Below are positions 18,473-28,041 of a stretch of 64,000 nt of DNA, one piece after another. The notes under the pieces are model-generated. The model did not search any database and was not told the DNA's origin. It saw nothing but the letters and a program-made list of their open reading frames with translations. The position numbers and the translations under genes were made by a program. The stretch lies in assembly GCA_002842395.1 (NCBI GenBank), contig PHCV01000007.1, forward strand, positions 44,202-108,201, written 5' to 3'. Positions within the stretch are counted from its first letter, which is position 1, and every line of letters begins with the position of its first letter. The stretch comes from Betaproteobacteria bacterium HGW-Betaproteobacteria-11. GTDB taxonomy: Bacteria; Pseudomonadota; Gammaproteobacteria; Burkholderiales; Rhodocyclaceae.

Positions 18473-19365
18473 CTCGTGCCATAGCTATCCACGACCTGCG
18501 CAAAACCTACCCGCGCCGTTGGGCCTCGCCGCCTTTCGAGGCGCTCAAAGGCGTCTCGCTCGAGGTCGCGCAAGGCGAAGTGTTCGGCTTCATCGGCCCC
18601 AACGGCGCGGGCAAAAGCACGTTGATCAAAATTTTGACCGGTGTGATGCGCGCGTCACAAGGCGAGGCTGCGCTGTTCGGCCGCGCCGTGGCCGATCCGG
18701 CCGCCCGCCAGGGCCTGGGCTACGTCCCGGAAAATCCGAGCCTGCCGGAATATCTGACGCCGCTGGAAATCCTCGACATGGGCATTCGCCTGCATCGTGT
18801 TGCCGTGCCCGATCGGCGGGCGCATGCGCTGCGCTGGCTGGAGCGATTCGGCCTGGCCGAGGTGGCCAACAAAACCGTGCGCGCCTTCTCCAAGGGCATG
18901 GCGCAACGCACGGCGCTGGCCCATGCGCTGGCCGTGCAGCCGCGTCTTTTGATTCTCGACGAGCCGCTTTCCGGCCTCGACCCCATCGGCCGCCGCGAGG
19001 TGGTCGATATCCTCGCCGACTACCGCAAGGCGGGCGGCACGATCTTTCTCACCTCGCATGTGTTGCACGATGTCGAGCGCCTGGCCGATCGCTTTGGTCT
19101 GATCCACAAGGGCGAACTGCGCGCGGTGCGCTCGCCCGCCGAGCTGGCGGGCGAGGATGACCGCGTGCTGCTGCGCAGCCAGGGTGAATCCGCCGTCATG
19201 CCGGAGATGCAGCCCGAGCCGGGCGGCCGCTGGGTGCTCGAGGTGCCGCGCACGCAGTTGTGGTCGACACTGCACCGGCTCGAGACGGCCGGCCACGTGA
19301 TCATCGAGATCAAGCCGACGCTCTCGCTGGAGACGGCTTTCCTGCATGTCGTCCAGGGCGGATAA
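18469..19365 (+). CDS. ABC transporter ATP-binding protein (ABC-2 partner)
   Basis: A 298-residue ATPase. Walker A GPNGAGKST, signature region AFSKGMAQRTALAHAL (SKGM variant typical of ABC-2 exporters such as the DrrA group), Walker B LLILDEPLSGLDPIGR, H-loop LTSHVLHD. The last 90 residues form the accessory domain common in DrrA/YadG-like proteins. It pairs with the 16812 permease. Start ATG 18469 overlaps the previous stop, indicating translational coupling. Confidence 0.93.
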   Translation: MTRAIAIHDLRKTYPRRWASPPFEALKGVSLEVAQGEVFGFIGPNGAGKSTLIKILTGVMRASQGEAALFGRAVADPAARQGLGYVPENPSLPEYLTPLEILDMGIRLHRVAVPDRRAHALRWLERFGLAEVANKTVRAFSKGMAQRTALAHALAVQPRLLILDEPLSGLDPIGRREVVDILADYRKAGGTIFLTSHVLHDVERLADRFGLIHKGELRAVRSPAELAGEDDRVLLRSQGESAVMPEMQPEPGGRWVLEVPRTQLWSTLHRLETAGHVIIEIKPTLSLETAFLHVVQGG

Positions 19366-21175
19366 AAACTCGGCGCTGGCGACACGGCAAAATCCGTGGC
19401 TGGCGGGCAGTCTGTGGCTTTCAGCCTTTCTCCTCTGGCTGCTCAACCATCCCTATCAGGGAATCTGGCACGATGCCCGTATCTATGGCCTGATCGCCGC
19501 GCACTGGATTTATCCCGAGGCGCTGGCGAACGATGTGTTCTTCCGTTTTGGCTCGCAGGCCGATCTGAGTCTGTTCACCCCGTTGTATGGCGAGCTGGTG
19601 CGTGCGCTCGGGCTCGATGCCGCCGCCCGGTTGGTTGTGCTCTCCGGCGCGGCGGGGTGGGTGACGGCCTGGGTTCTGTTCGCGCATGCAGTGCTCGGCG
19701 AGTCACTGGCGGGACGCTTTGCCGTGCTGTTCGCCGCCGTGGTGACGGTGAGTTACTCGCCCAACGGCGGGGTGTTCATGCTCGACGAAAATTTCGCCAC
19801 CGCGCGTTCATGGGCGCTGCCTTGTGGCTTGCTGGCGATTGCGTTCGAATTGAAAGGGTATCGCCGCTGGGCAAGCGGCCTGGCGCTGCTCGCTTTTCTG
19901 CTCCATCCCTTGCTCGGGATCTGGCCGTTGATGCTGTTTGCCAGCGGCTATCTGCCGTTGCGTCTGCTGCCCTGGCTGGCGCTGTTGCCGGCGCTGGCGA
20001 CGGCGATAGTCGGCGCTTGCGGCGCTTTCGACGGAATAGCCGTGTCGGGTCTGCGTCTGTTCGATGGCGCGATACTGGAGTTTATCCACAATGCGCCGGA
20101 CATCATGTTCAAGCCGGGCGCATCGCGGCTGTCGAACCACGTGTTGCCGCTGGTGCTCTTGCTGCTCGGTGCGCGGGCCGGCACCGTGGCGCTGCGGCCA
20201 TGGTATCTGCGACTTTTTTATCTCGGCGGCGGAGCATTGGCTTTGGCCTGGATGAGCGTGGTGTTCCCGCTCGAAATCGTGGTCCAGGGCCAGCCCTGGC
20301 GCGTGACCTGGTTGACGCTGCCGATCGCGGGCGTGGCGTTGCTCGATGTGCTGCAAACCCTGCATCGCGCCTCGCCCGAGCGACTGGCCGTGCCCTGGCT
20401 GTGCGCGGTGCTGCTGGCGCTGGTGACGCTCGGTACGGGAGTGACGCCGTGGCTCTGGCCGGCACTGGGCGTGATCACGCTGGCGCTGAGTTTTCTGCCG
20501 GCGCGTTTTTACATCACGGTGGCGCAAGGAGTGCACCGCTGGCGCCGCGGCGCGCTGGCGTGTGCGATCATCCTGTGGGTTGTCGCGCTACCGGGTCTGT
20601 GGACGGAACTTGAAATTTTCGGCGCGCGGTTTATCGGCGCCTGGTGGCCGGATGCCAACGTGCTGCACGGGCTGGTCGCTGGAGGCTCATGGCTGTTTCC
20701 CTTTTTGCTGGCAATCGTTCTGGGCGTGTTGGCGCGGTGGCGAGCAGCCACGTTCGCTGCCCTTGTCCTTCTCGCTGCCACGGCCGGGCTGACCTTGAGC
20801 GCCTGGGATTGGCGCAGTGCGCCGCGACGGGCAGAAGAAGCGCGTTGGCTCGCGCCTCGCCAGCCATCGCACCCGTTTGTGCGCTTCATCCAGCCGGGTG
20901 CGGTGGTGGCCTGGCCGGAGAGGGAAACGGCGGTCTGGTTCGAACTGCATGCGGCCAGCTATGCCGGCGAAATCCAGCGTACCGGCATCATGTTCTCGAA
21001 GGAAAAATTTGCGTTGCTCAACCGGCGTTCGCAAGCCTTGCAGAAAGTCACCGATCACCGCGAGCTCTGCCGCGATCTGGAGCTCGACTGGGTCGTGGAG
21101 CGCACTCCCGCCTCGGGTGTGATGCCCGTGACGCAGTTGCAGGACTGGGGCCTTTATCCCTGTCATGAGTACTGA
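19346..21175 (+). CDS. Large polytopic membrane protein A (tandem paralogue)
   Basis: A 609-residue protein with about 12 hydrophobic segments. Key conserved stretches are NHPYQGIWHDARIYGLIA near residue 34, SLFTPLYGELVRALGL, a HPLLGIWPLM loop and a C-terminal soluble part with WFELHAASYAGEI. The same stretches recur in the next gene, so the two are tandem duplicates. The His/Asp pair in the first periplasmic loop (WHDAR) recalls GT-C glycosyltransferase layouts, but this is only a suggestion. It overlaps the ABC ATPase by 20 nt. Its N-terminus is encoded by a copy of the dispersed motif (NSALATRQ). Confidence 0.75.
   Translation: MSSRADKNSALATRQNPWLAGSLWLSAFLLWLLNHPYQGIWHDARIYGLIAAHWIYPEALANDVFFRFGSQADLSLFTPLYGELVRALGLDAAARLVVLSGAAGWVTAWVLFAHAVLGESLAGRFAVLFAAVVTVSYSPNGGVFMLDENFATARSWALPCGLLAIAFELKGYRRWASGLALLAFLLHPLLGIWPLMLFASGYLPLRLLPWLALLPALATAIVGACGAFDGIAVSGLRLFDGAILEFIHNAPDIMFKPGASRLSNHVLPLVLLLLGARAGTVALRPWYLRLFYLGGGALALAWMSVVFPLEIVVQGQPWRVTWLTLPIAGVALLDVLQTLHRASPERLAVPWLCAVLLALVTLGTGVTPWLWPALGVITLALSFLPARFYITVAQGVHRWRRGALACAIILWVVALPGLWTELEIFGARFIGAWWPDANVLHGLVAGGSWLFPFLLAIVLGVLARWRAATFAALVLLAATAGLTLSAWDWRSAPRRAEEARWLAPRQPSHPFVRFIQPGAVVAWPERETAVWFELHAASYAGEIQRTGIMFSKEKFALLNRRSQALQKVTDHRELCRDLELDWVVERTPASGVMPVTQLQDWGLYPCHEY
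19365..19387 (+). repeat. Dispersed 23-bp motif, copy 3 (in CDS)
   Basis: AAAACTCGGCGCTGGCG then ACACGG. Within the first ~40 nt of the 19346 gene; read as K-N-S-A-L-A-T-R. Confidence 0.9.
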
Positions 21176-23210
21176 ACCAGGACAGGTTGCCGTGTTGCCA
21201 GAGCCGACTTTTGGCGCGTTGTTGCGTGGCAGGGTGAACGATCCCCGCTCCGGGGCCATCTTCCTGGCGGGCTTCGCATTGTGGCTGCTGTTGCACCCCT
21301 ATTGGGGCATCTGGCATGACGCACGGTTGTACAGTGTGATGGCACTGCACTGGCTGATGCCGCAGAACTACGCACGCGACCCGTGGTTTGTTTACGGCAC
21401 CCAGGACGGGATTTCACTGTTTACGCCGCTGTTTGCCCGGCTCGTCGCCTGGCTGGGCCTGGGCGAGGCGGCGCGGCTCGTCAGCTTGCTTGGCGGCTTT
21501 GTCTATGCGCTGGCCTCTTGGACATTGGTGCGGGTGGCCCGGCCGGGGCGTTTCGGTGCCTTGGCTTTTTTGCTTTTGATGAGTTTCCCCCTCGCCTATT
21601 GCCCCAATGACTGGGGCATTACCCGGCTCGCCGAGGCGTTCCCGACGCCGCGTCCCTTCGCCGTGGCGGCGAGCCTGGCGGCCCTGACCTTTCAGCTACG
21701 CGGGCGGGTTGGCTGGGCATGGGGATTTCATGGCCTGGCGCTGCTGTTGCATCCCTTGATGGCGATCGGCGCGGTGGCGCTCGGGCTCGGTGCAAGATTG
21801 CAGGAAAAGCTGGCTGTTCTGGCCATTGGCCTTGCCCCCCTGGCGGTGATCGCGCTGATTCTCGCCGGCGTCCCCCGGTTCCAGGCCATGGATGGCCACT
21901 GGTTCGATCTGGTCGCGCAAACCGCCGTGATCGTGATGATGCCTGGGCGGGATTATGACCAGACCCTGCTCGTGCTGGCTGCGGCATTGCTTCTGCTGGC
22001 AGCCCAGTTTGGCGAGGCGCGCTTGCGGCGTTATTACGTGCTCGCCTTGATCGTTGGTTTTCTTGGCCTCGCGGTGACGCTGCTGGCAAGCAGCTTTTAT
22101 CCCTCGGCGCTGGTCCTCCAGGTACAGCCCTGGCGTGCGCTATGGCTGACCCTGGTTTTCGCCGTCATCGCGGTCTGCGATCTGGCTGGACAGTGGCCGG
22201 GGGCAACGCGGCATGGCCGTGTCGGCTTGCTGTTGGCAGCGACTGCACTGCTGTGGGTGGAATATGGCGGCGGCTATGGCTTGCTCGCGGTGGCTATCGC
22301 GCTGCATTTTGCGCGTGGGGGGCTGGTGCGTTGCTCGCATGCCTTGTCCGAGGTCTGGGCGTACCGTTTCGGCTGGCTGGTTTTCTCTGTCAGCGTGATC
22401 AGCGCATTGCCCGGTTTGTGGCTCGAATTCGAAATGCAGGGTGCGGCGCAATCGGTCTGGGCTGAGGTGTCCGATGGACTGCGTGGTTTGCTGGTTACCG
22501 GCGGCTTCGGTCTGTTGGCGTTTCTGACATGGCTTGTATTGGTACGGTTACCGGAGCGTACGGGCTTGTTGCTTGGCTTGCTCGCCTGTGGGGCGGTACT
22601 GACCGTCTGGGATCAGCGTGGCGAGTTCGTTCGGGCGTTGGAAAAACGGTATCGGCCGTATGCACCGCCAACCTATTTTGCCGGTCACATCCGGCCAGGC
22701 GAGGTTGTTTATTGGCCGGGCAATCCGGAGGGTATCTGGTTCGAACTGCACACGGCGAGTTATGCCGGTAGTGTTCAGGCGGTCGGTATCGTGTTTTCCC
22801 GTCGGCATGCGCTGGAAATGGAGCGCCGACTCAAGCGGACGGCCCAGGTCGGCATCGCGGATGAGTTGTTTGCCGATCCACGTCTCGATGAGGCGGCGCG
22901 CCTGGCCTCAGTATTGAGGCGGCGCTATATTTCGTGGCCGGATAATCTGCACGCCATGGCTTCGGTGCAGGGAGAAATAAATGCGTTGTCGCGGAAAAGT
23001 CTCGTCTATCTCTGTAACGACCCGGCGCTCGACTGGGTGATTGATCCGATGGATTTTCCCGAACTTGCCATGACGCACGAGGTGATTCCCCTGTACAAAC
23101 ATGGCAAAAGCGTCGACGTCGACCATTCGCTTTATGATTGCCGGCAAATGCGGCAACAGGCGTGGCCAGCGGTAACTCATGAAAAGAGCCCTCAAGTTGC
23201 TTACCCCTAG
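21165..23210 (+). CDS. Large polytopic membrane protein B (tandem paralogue)
   Basis: A 681-residue homologue of the preceding protein with about 12 hydrophobic segments. Shared features: LLHPYWGIWHDARLYSVMA, GISLFTPLFARLVAWLGL, LLLHPLMAIG and C-terminal WFELHTASYAGSV. It has about 70 extra C-terminal residues, soluble and probably periplasmic. It overlaps the previous gene by 11 nt and the GDPD-like gene by 32 nt. Function unknown; a lipid-linked glycan or envelope role is plausible from neighbours. Confidence 0.75.
   Translation: MSTEPGQVAVLPEPTFGALLRGRVNDPRSGAIFLAGFALWLLLHPYWGIWHDARLYSVMALHWLMPQNYARDPWFVYGTQDGISLFTPLFARLVAWLGLGEAARLVSLLGGFVYALASWTLVRVARPGRFGALAFLLLMSFPLAYCPNDWGITRLAEAFPTPRPFAVAASLAALTFQLRGRVGWAWGFHGLALLLHPLMAIGAVALGLGARLQEKLAVLAIGLAPLAVIALILAGVPRFQAMDGHWFDLVAQTAVIVMMPGRDYDQTLLVLAAALLLLAAQFGEARLRRYYVLALIVGFLGLAVTLLASSFYPSALVLQVQPWRALWLTLVFAVIAVCDLAGQWPGATRHGRVGLLLAATALLWVEYGGGYGLLAVAIALHFARGGLVRCSHALSEVWAYRFGWLVFSVSVISALPGLWLEFEMQGAAQSVWAEVSDGLRGLLVTGGFGLLAFLTWLVLVRLPERTGLLLGLLACGAVLTVWDQRGEFVRALEKRYRPYAPPTYFAGHIRPGEVVYWPGNPEGIWFELHTASYAGSVQAVGIVFSRRHALEMERRLKRTAQVGIADELFADPRLDEAARLASVLRRRYISWPDNLHAMASVQGEINALSRKSLVYLCNDPALDWVIDPMDFPELAMTHEVIPLYKHGKSVDVDHSLYDCRQMRQQAWPAVTHEKSPQVAYP
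21190..21212 (-). repeat. Dispersed 23-bp motif, copy 4 (in CDS)
   Basis: Complement reads AAAAGTCGGCTCTGGCA then ACACGG. Starts 25 nt into the 21165 gene; read as A-V-L-P-E-P-T-F. Confidence 0.85.
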
Positions 23211-24075
23211 GCGCCGCTGGATGGCTCTTGCGTTCATGCTCGCGGCGGGTGGGGTGCTGGCTGGACTTTTGGGAATGATTCCCTTGATCAGACCGGCGAC
23301 GCCTGCTGCATCGCCGGTCATGATCGCGCATGCCCTCGGTACGGTGGATGACTTGACCTATACGGATTCGCGCGAAGCCTTCGCTGCGTCGGTTCGTCGC
23401 GGCTTTCGCTGGTTCGAGGTCGACCTGGTCGAAACTCGCGATGGCCGGCTGGTGGCCTGCCATACGCTTGGCCCGTTAACCAAGGAGCTGGGCAGCACAC
23501 TGCACATCGGTGAGCTCACCCACCAACAGTTCATGGCTGGAAGGCTCTATGGACGCTATACGCCGCTCGATCTCGAAGGCGTGCTCGCTCTCGTCGAGCA
23601 ACACCCGGAGATACGGCTGATCCTCGATGTGAAGAATTCCGCAAACCGGATTCAGGATGATGATCTCGGACATTCGCCCGAGGCTTACCGGCGGATTCAC
23701 CGCAAGATTTGGGCGGCGCTCAAAAGCCGGACGCCCGAAGTGATCGGGCGTGTCTACCCACAACTCTATGCACCAGCCGATGCGGACATTTTGCGCCGCG
23801 AAGCGGGCTATGTGCACTGGATTTTCACGACATATCGGTTTCATGCCGCGGACCAGGAAATCATCGCCGCGGCAGCGCGTGATCCGCAAATGGTTGCCGT
23901 GGCATTCGAGAAAAAACGTTTCCGGCAGGCGACGGCAGAACGGTTACGGGTGCTGGGGAAGGGGATATGGATTTTTGTCGTCAATGAAGAAGATCAGGCG
24001 AGTACGCTGACTTCACTGGGTGCAGATGGTTTCTACACGGATTTTCTGCCGGCCGATTTCGCGCCCTCACCTTGA
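23179..24075 (+). CDS. GDPD/PI-PLC-like phosphodiesterase, membrane anchored
   Basis: A 298-residue TIM-barrel-type phosphodiesterase with an N-terminal membrane anchor (about residues 15-37). VMIAHALG and RGFRWFEVDLVETRDGRLVACH give the HxxG...ExD...DG...H pattern of glycerophosphodiester phosphodiesterases. ILDVKN and a C-terminal DGFYTDF follow. The canonical HRG is replaced by HALG, so substrate may differ. It overlaps the upstream gene by 32 nt, and its end overlaps the convergent PAP2 gene by 9 nt. Confidence 0.8.
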   Translation: MKRALKLLTPRRRWMALAFMLAAGGVLAGLLGMIPLIRPATPAASPVMIAHALGTVDDLTYTDSREAFAASVRRGFRWFEVDLVETRDGRLVACHTLGPLTKELGSTLHIGELTHQQFMAGRLYGRYTPLDLEGVLALVEQHPEIRLILDVKNSANRIQDDDLGHSPEAYRRIHRKIWAALKSRTPEVIGRVYPQLYAPADADILRREAGYVHWIFTTYRFHAADQEIIAAAARDPQMVAVAFEKKRFRQATAERLRVLGKGIWIFVVNEEDQASTLTSLGADGFYTDFLPADFAPSP

Positions 24076-24993
24076 TTCCCGCATCTGCCAGCGGGCGACC
24101 TTGATGCCGAGCAGGGCAATCAGCAGCCCGGCCGGCAGGTCGATCAGATAATGCCAGTGGGAGGTGATGGCTTCGGTGAGCAGGAAAAGAAACAGCGGCA
24201 GATAGGCATAGCCCAGCCAGCGCAGGTTTTTCCATGCGTAGTAGAGAAGGACGAAGGCATGTGCGATGTGGAGCGAGGGCATTGCGGCGAGTGGCATGAT
24301 GAAGTTGCCTCTCTCGTAATCCTGCCCGTTGGAGGTGGTGAAGCGCCGCATGAAACCCAGCATGTCCTGCTGGATGAAGCTGGCGTGGCTACCGAGGTCG
24401 GCGTCGTAAAGGAATGGGCCCAGGGCCGGTGCCGGCAGATAGGCTAATCCCCCGAGGATCAATACCCAGGCGATGGCAAGCAGGCTTTGCTCGAAGGCGC
24501 GTGATCGGTGAGTGGCGGCCAGGCACAGGAAGGTGGCCAGAAACATGGCGACGAAAACATCGTGATAGGCATCGGGCAGCACGGTCTTGAGGGGGGTGAA
24601 GCCAAGATTGAGAAAGCCGATCAGTTGCATCAGCCAGGGCAGCGCCTGATCGATGGCCAAATAAAGATCGTCGAACCGACTGGGGTTGACCAGTTGCGCC
24701 CAGAGCTTGAAATTGAAATGCAGATAAACGATCAGGGCCAGGGCCAGCATCTGGCGGCCGAGGCGCAGGAGCTCCGCGCCTGGCAAGGCTTTGTTCGCCC
24801 GCCAGTGAAGAAAAGCGAGCAGAACGGCGGAAAGGAAAATTCCTGCCAGATAGTGCTCCAGCGCAAAGGCGCTGGAGTGCGTGTCGGGGAAATAGAAGAC
24901 GAGGTCAAATCCGCTGACCAGCACAAGCGCGGCAAGCATGGCGCAGACTGCCGCCTGTTCGAGTGGCGGCAGTCTGCGCATCAATCCGCGCAT
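24067..24993 (-). CDS. PAP2/inositolphosphotransferase-like membrane protein
   Basis: A 308-residue inner-membrane protein with about six helices. AMPSLHIAHAF carries the PAP2 C2 motif (PSxH) and SHWHYLIDLPAG the C3 motif (H...D). The C1 motif is not evident, as in Aur1-like PAP2 proteins, which act on phospholipid headgroups or lipid-linked intermediates. Start 24993 (MRGLMRRL) avoids overlap with the upstream oxidoreductase; an in-frame ATG at 25035 is the alternative. With the oxidoreductase and gtrA it makes a minus-strand operon. Confidence 0.8.
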   Translation of the reverse strand: MRGLMRRLPPLEQAAVCAMLAALVLVSGFDLVFYFPDTHSSAFALEHYLAGIFLSAVLLAFLHWRANKALPGAELLRLGRQMLALALIVYLHFNFKLWAQLVNPSRFDDLYLAIDQALPWLMQLIGFLNLGFTPLKTVLPDAYHDVFVAMFLATFLCLAATHRSRAFEQSLLAIAWVLILGGLAYLPAPALGPFLYDADLGSHASFIQQDMLGFMRRFTTSNGQDYERGNFIMPLAAMPSLHIAHAFVLLYYAWKNLRWLGYAYLPLFLFLLTEAITSHWHYLIDLPAGLLIALLGIKVARWQMRESR

Positions 24994-24997
24994 CGAC

Positions 24998-26527
24998 TCA
25001 GGCTTTCTTTTCTTCGTGGTATTCGTCTTCGACATTCACCGACCAGATCGCCGCCTTGTCCGTGCGACCGGCGAGAATCGCTTCGGCCGCGAGCTTTGCG
25101 GTGACCATCGAATGGTCCTGGTTGTTGTAACGGTGCATGCCGTTGCGGCCGACGAGGAACAGATTCTCGATGCCGTCGGTAAATTCGCGCAGGGTATCGA
25201 ACTGGTCGTAGGTGCCGAAGTAGGCGGGATAAGCCTTCGGGATGCGGACGACATGCGAGTCGAGCGCGTCGGCGGGATCGATGAGATCGATTCTGGCGAG
25301 TTCCGCAATGGCGAAACTGGCGAATTCCGCATCGTTCATGCGCCACAATTCGTCGTTTTCCTGGCAGAAGTATTCGAGTCCCATCCAGATCGTGTCGGCA
25401 TCCCTGACCAGTGCCGGGCTCCAGTTGTTGAAGATTTGCAGGCGGCCGATCTTCACGTCCGGCTCCTGGATGTAGATCCAGGTGTCGGGCAGGAGGTTCA
25501 AGGGTGGTTTGCCTTCGGGGCGCGGTTTGAGTTTCTTGAGCAGCAGGCCCATGGTGATGAAGTCGCGATACATCAGGCCTTCGGCCACGCTGCGCACCGG
25601 CGCGGGCGGTGGCGGGTCCACGGCGAGCACGAGGTCGCGCACCGGCATGGTGGAAATAAACCAGTCGCCGTGCCACCGGCGCCGACTTTTGTCGGCGGCT
25701 TCGGTTTCGATGGCGACGAGGCGGCCGTTCTCTCGCGTGAGGGCGACCACCTTGAGGCCGAAGTGAATCTCGCCGCCACGGGCACGCAGTTCCTCGGCGG
25801 CCAGGCGCCACATCTGGCCAGGGCCGAATTTTGGATAGAGGAAACGTTCGATGAGGCTGGTCTCCGTGTCCTTTTGCGCAACATTGGCGTTGCCGCGAGA
25901 AAAGTTTTTTTTCACGGCGTGAAGGATCGCCTTGGTGATCGACAGGCCCTTGATGCGTTGCGCGCCCCAGGCCGGACTGATGGCGCGGCAGGCAACACCC
26001 CAGACCTTTTCCGTGTAATCCTTGAAAAAGGTGCGGTAGAGTTCGCCGCCGAAGCGGTTGTAGAAAAAATCCTCGAGATTTTTTTCCGGTTTGCGCGGGA
26101 ACAGACTGGCCCAGACATAAGAAATACCGATACGAACCAGCCGCACCGGGCCGAGGTTGGCCATGGTTTTTGCCGAGAGCGAGATCGGATAATCGAAGAA
26201 GCGGCGCAGAAAATAGATGCGCGACAAACGTGGGCGAATCAGCAGATACCGGTCTTCCCGGGGCATCACGGAGAAGCCGTCGGCATCCTTGTCGGGTGCG
26301 ACGGGCATCATCTGCCGCCACCAGTCCATCACCCAGTCGGACTTGGAAAAGAAGCGGTGGCCGCCGATGTCCATCCGGTTACCCTGGTATTCGATGGTGC
26401 GCGAAATGCCGCCGACATCGTCGAGCGCCTCCAGCACGATGGGGCGAATGCCGGAGTGGCGGGCGAGTTCGAGCGCCGCGGTGAGGCCGGCGGGACCGGC
26501 GCCGATGATGATGACGGCATCGCTCAT
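24998..26527 (-). CDS. FAD/NAD(P)-dependent oxidoreductase (UDP-galactopyranose mutase/amine-oxidase-like)
   Basis: A 509-residue flavoprotein. [19 protein letters not shown] is the N-terminal dinucleotide-binding GxGxxG, followed by [19 protein letters not shown], as in UDP-galactopyranose mutase-like proteins. C-terminal [20 protein letters not shown] completes the FAD site. Such proteins often sit in polysaccharide clusters next to GtrA. The start overlaps the gtrA stop (ATGA). A motif copy encodes D-K-S-R-R-R-W-H near residue 280. Confidence 0.85.
   Translation of the reverse strand: MSDAVIIIGAGPAGLTAALELARHSGIRPIVLEALDDVGGISRTIEYQGNRMDIGGHRFFSKSDWVMDWWRQMMPVAPDKDADGFSVMPREDRYLLIRPRLSRIYFLRRFFDYPISLSAKTMANLGPVRLVRIGISYVWASLFPRKPEKNLEDFFYNRFGGELYRTFFKDYTEKVWGVACRAISPAWGAQRIKGLSITKAILHAVKKNFSRGNANVAQKDTETSLIERFLYPKFGPGQMWRLAAEELRARGGEIHFGLKVVALTRENGRLVAIETEAADKSRRRWHGDWFISTMPVRDLVLAVDPPPPAPVRSVAEGLMYRDFITMGLLLKKLKPRPEGKPPLNLLPDTWIYIQEPDVKIGRLQIFNNWSPALVRDADTIWMGLEYFCQENDELWRMNDAEFASFAIAELARIDLIDPADALDSHVVRIPKAYPAYFGTYDQFDTLREFTDGIENLFLVGRNGMHRYNNQDHSMVTAKLAAEAILAGRTDKAAIWSVNVEDEYHEEKKA
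25668..25690 (-). repeat. Dispersed 23-bp motif, copy 5 (in CDS)
   Basis: Complement reads AAAAGTCGGCGCCGGTG then GCACGG. In the minus-strand oxidoreductase. Confidence 0.85.
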
Positions 26528-26958
26528 GTCGAGATTTCCTGGATGGGTTGTCGGGCGACGGGAGAGAACAGCATCCAGCGCCGCAGAAAGAAGTTGAAGA
26601 ACAGAATGAAGGCGGCGGCGAAGAGCTTGGAGAACAGGTAGTACAGGCCGGCAAAGTCGGTCAGCAGCCAGAGCAGCAGGGCGTTGAGCAACAAGCCGGC
26701 GAGGCCGATGGCGCCGAAAATAAAAAACTCATGCAGGCGGTTTTTCATGCGCCGAAAGTCGAACACCCAGAGCAGGCACAGCAGGTAATTGGTCACCAGT
26801 CCGGCCAGGAAAGCGACCGTCGCCGAGACGAGGTAATACCAGCCGGCGCGTTCGGTGAGCAGATAGAGGCAGACGAAGTCGACCACGAAACTCAGTCCGC
26901 CGACGCCGACGTAACGGGCGAACTGGACGATCCACGGCGGATAGTGGCGCTCGGGCAT
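26524..26958 (-). CDS. GtrA family membrane protein
   Basis: A 144-residue protein with four transmembrane helices and a basic linker ([13 protein letters not shown]), the GtrA plan. [20 protein letters not shown] and [11 protein letters not shown] are family-like. GtrA proteins are thought to flip or transfer undecaprenyl-linked sugars. ATG 26958 (MPERHYPPW) is chosen because the family starts here, although the frame is open further upstream. ATGA overlap with the FAD oxidoreductase. Confidence 0.88.
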   Translation of the reverse strand: MPERHYPPWIVQFARYVGVGGLSFVVDFVCLYLLTERAGWYYLVSATVAFLAGLVTNYLLCLLWVFDFRRMKNRLHEFFIFGAIGLAGLLLNALLLWLLTDFAGLYYLFSKLFAAAFILFFNFFLRRWMLFSPVARQPIQEIST

Positions 26959-27114
26959 TAAACGAAGGATAAACGGGATGCTGGGTGCTTGCGTTGCAAG
27001 CCGGTCGATTCTAGCAGGTTGCCGTTGCTCATTCCGGTTTTTCAGCACCCTGTTAAGATTAGGCCCCCGTCCACTCCATGGACTGTCTCGACGATTCGAA
27101 TCCAGGAAAACGCC

Positions 27115-27342
27115 ATGCATTTCGACAAGGAACTCGATGCCCGCGGCTTGAACTGCCCGCTGCCCATTTTGCGTACCAAGAAGGCGCTCGCCGAACTTGC
27201 CTCCGGCCAGGTATTGCACATTCTCGCCACCGATCCCGGCTCGGTCAAGGACTTCGCCGCCTTCGCCAGGCAGACCGGCAATGCCTTGCTGGCGAGCAAT
27301 GCGCACGACAAGGAATTCGAATTTTTCATGCAACGCAAGTAG
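27115..27342 (+). CDS. tusA: TusA-family sulfurtransferase
   Basis: A 75-residue cytoplasmic sulfur carrier. LDARGLNCPLPILRTKKAL contains the Cys-Pro motif whose Cys carries the persulfide. Length matches the family. CAGGAAAA precedes ATG 27115. It is followed after 33 bp by a DsrE2 gene, a pairing known from sulfur-oxidising bacteria, suggesting sulfane-sulfur transfer rather than only tRNA thiolation. Confidence 0.93.
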   Translation: MHFDKELDARGLNCPLPILRTKKALAELASGQVLHILATDPGSVKDFAAFARQTGNALLASNAHDKEFEFFMQRK

Positions 27343-27375
27343 CGTGTTCTGCTTGCGTCGATACGAAAGCCGATC

Positions 27376-28002
27376 ATGACATCCACTCCGCAATCCACGA
27401 CGATCGATGAACTGGTCAATCGCCGTCTGGAAGAACTGCTGCCGCTGAAGATCGCTCAGGGGGTTGAAGAAGCGCTGCGCGCCCGCGAGGAAGCGAAAGT
27501 TCCGGCACTGGCCATCATTGCCTCGAAGGGCACGCTCGACTGGGCCTACCCGCCCTTCATCCTCGGTTCGACGGCGGCGGCGTTGGGCTGGGACGTGTCG
27601 ATCTTCTTTACCTTCTATGGCTTGGGACTGCTGAAGAAAGATATCTCCGACTTGAAGGTCAGTCCCCTGGGCAACCCCGGCATGCCGATGAAAATGCCTT
27701 TCGGCCCGGAGTGGTTCCAGGGCATCGACTGGAACATCCCGAACCTCGTGCAGGCTGGCGTACCGGGGTTCGAGACGCTGGCGACCAAACTCATGCAGCA
27801 GACCATCGCCAACAAGGGCGTGGCCGGGATCGACGAGCTGCGCGAGCTTTCGCTCGAAGCCGGGGTGAAATTCACCGCCTGCCAGATGACCGTCGACCTG
27901 TTCGGCTTCCGCCACGAGGATTTCATCGGCGGCATCGATTACGCCGGCGCCGCCACTTTCCTGCCGGTGGCGCGCGAGGCCGACGTGACGCTGTTCATCT
28001 AG
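27376..28002 (+). CDS. dsrE2: DsrE2-type DsrE/DsrF-like sulfur relay protein
   Basis: A 208-residue protein with an N-terminal helical stretch and a DsrE-like domain. ALAIIASKGTLDWAYPPF, WDVSIFFTFYGLGLLKK and KFTACQMTVDLFGF (the conserved Cys near residue 172) identify the DsrE2 family. A hydrophobic patch (ILGSTAAALG, FFTFYGLGLL) suggests membrane association. It works with TusA in persulfide transfer. Confidence 0.9.
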   Translation: MTSTPQSTTIDELVNRRLEELLPLKIAQGVEEALRAREEAKVPALAIIASKGTLDWAYPPFILGSTAAALGWDVSIFFTFYGLGLLKKDISDLKVSPLGNPGMPMKMPFGPEWFQGIDWNIPNLVQAGVPGFETLATKLMQQTIANKGVAGIDELRELSLEAGVKFTACQMTVDLFGFRHEDFIGGIDYAGAATFLPVAREADVTLFI

Positions 28003-28041
28003 CCAAGCGGGGCAGGCAGCGCCGTGGTGGGTACGGCGTGG

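Noticed and set aside
24150..26640. Long plus-strand open frames (including one of about 567 codons) opposite the PAP2 and FAD oxidoreductase genes
   Set aside because: They are composition shadows in GC-rich DNA; the minus-strand frames carry clear family motifs.
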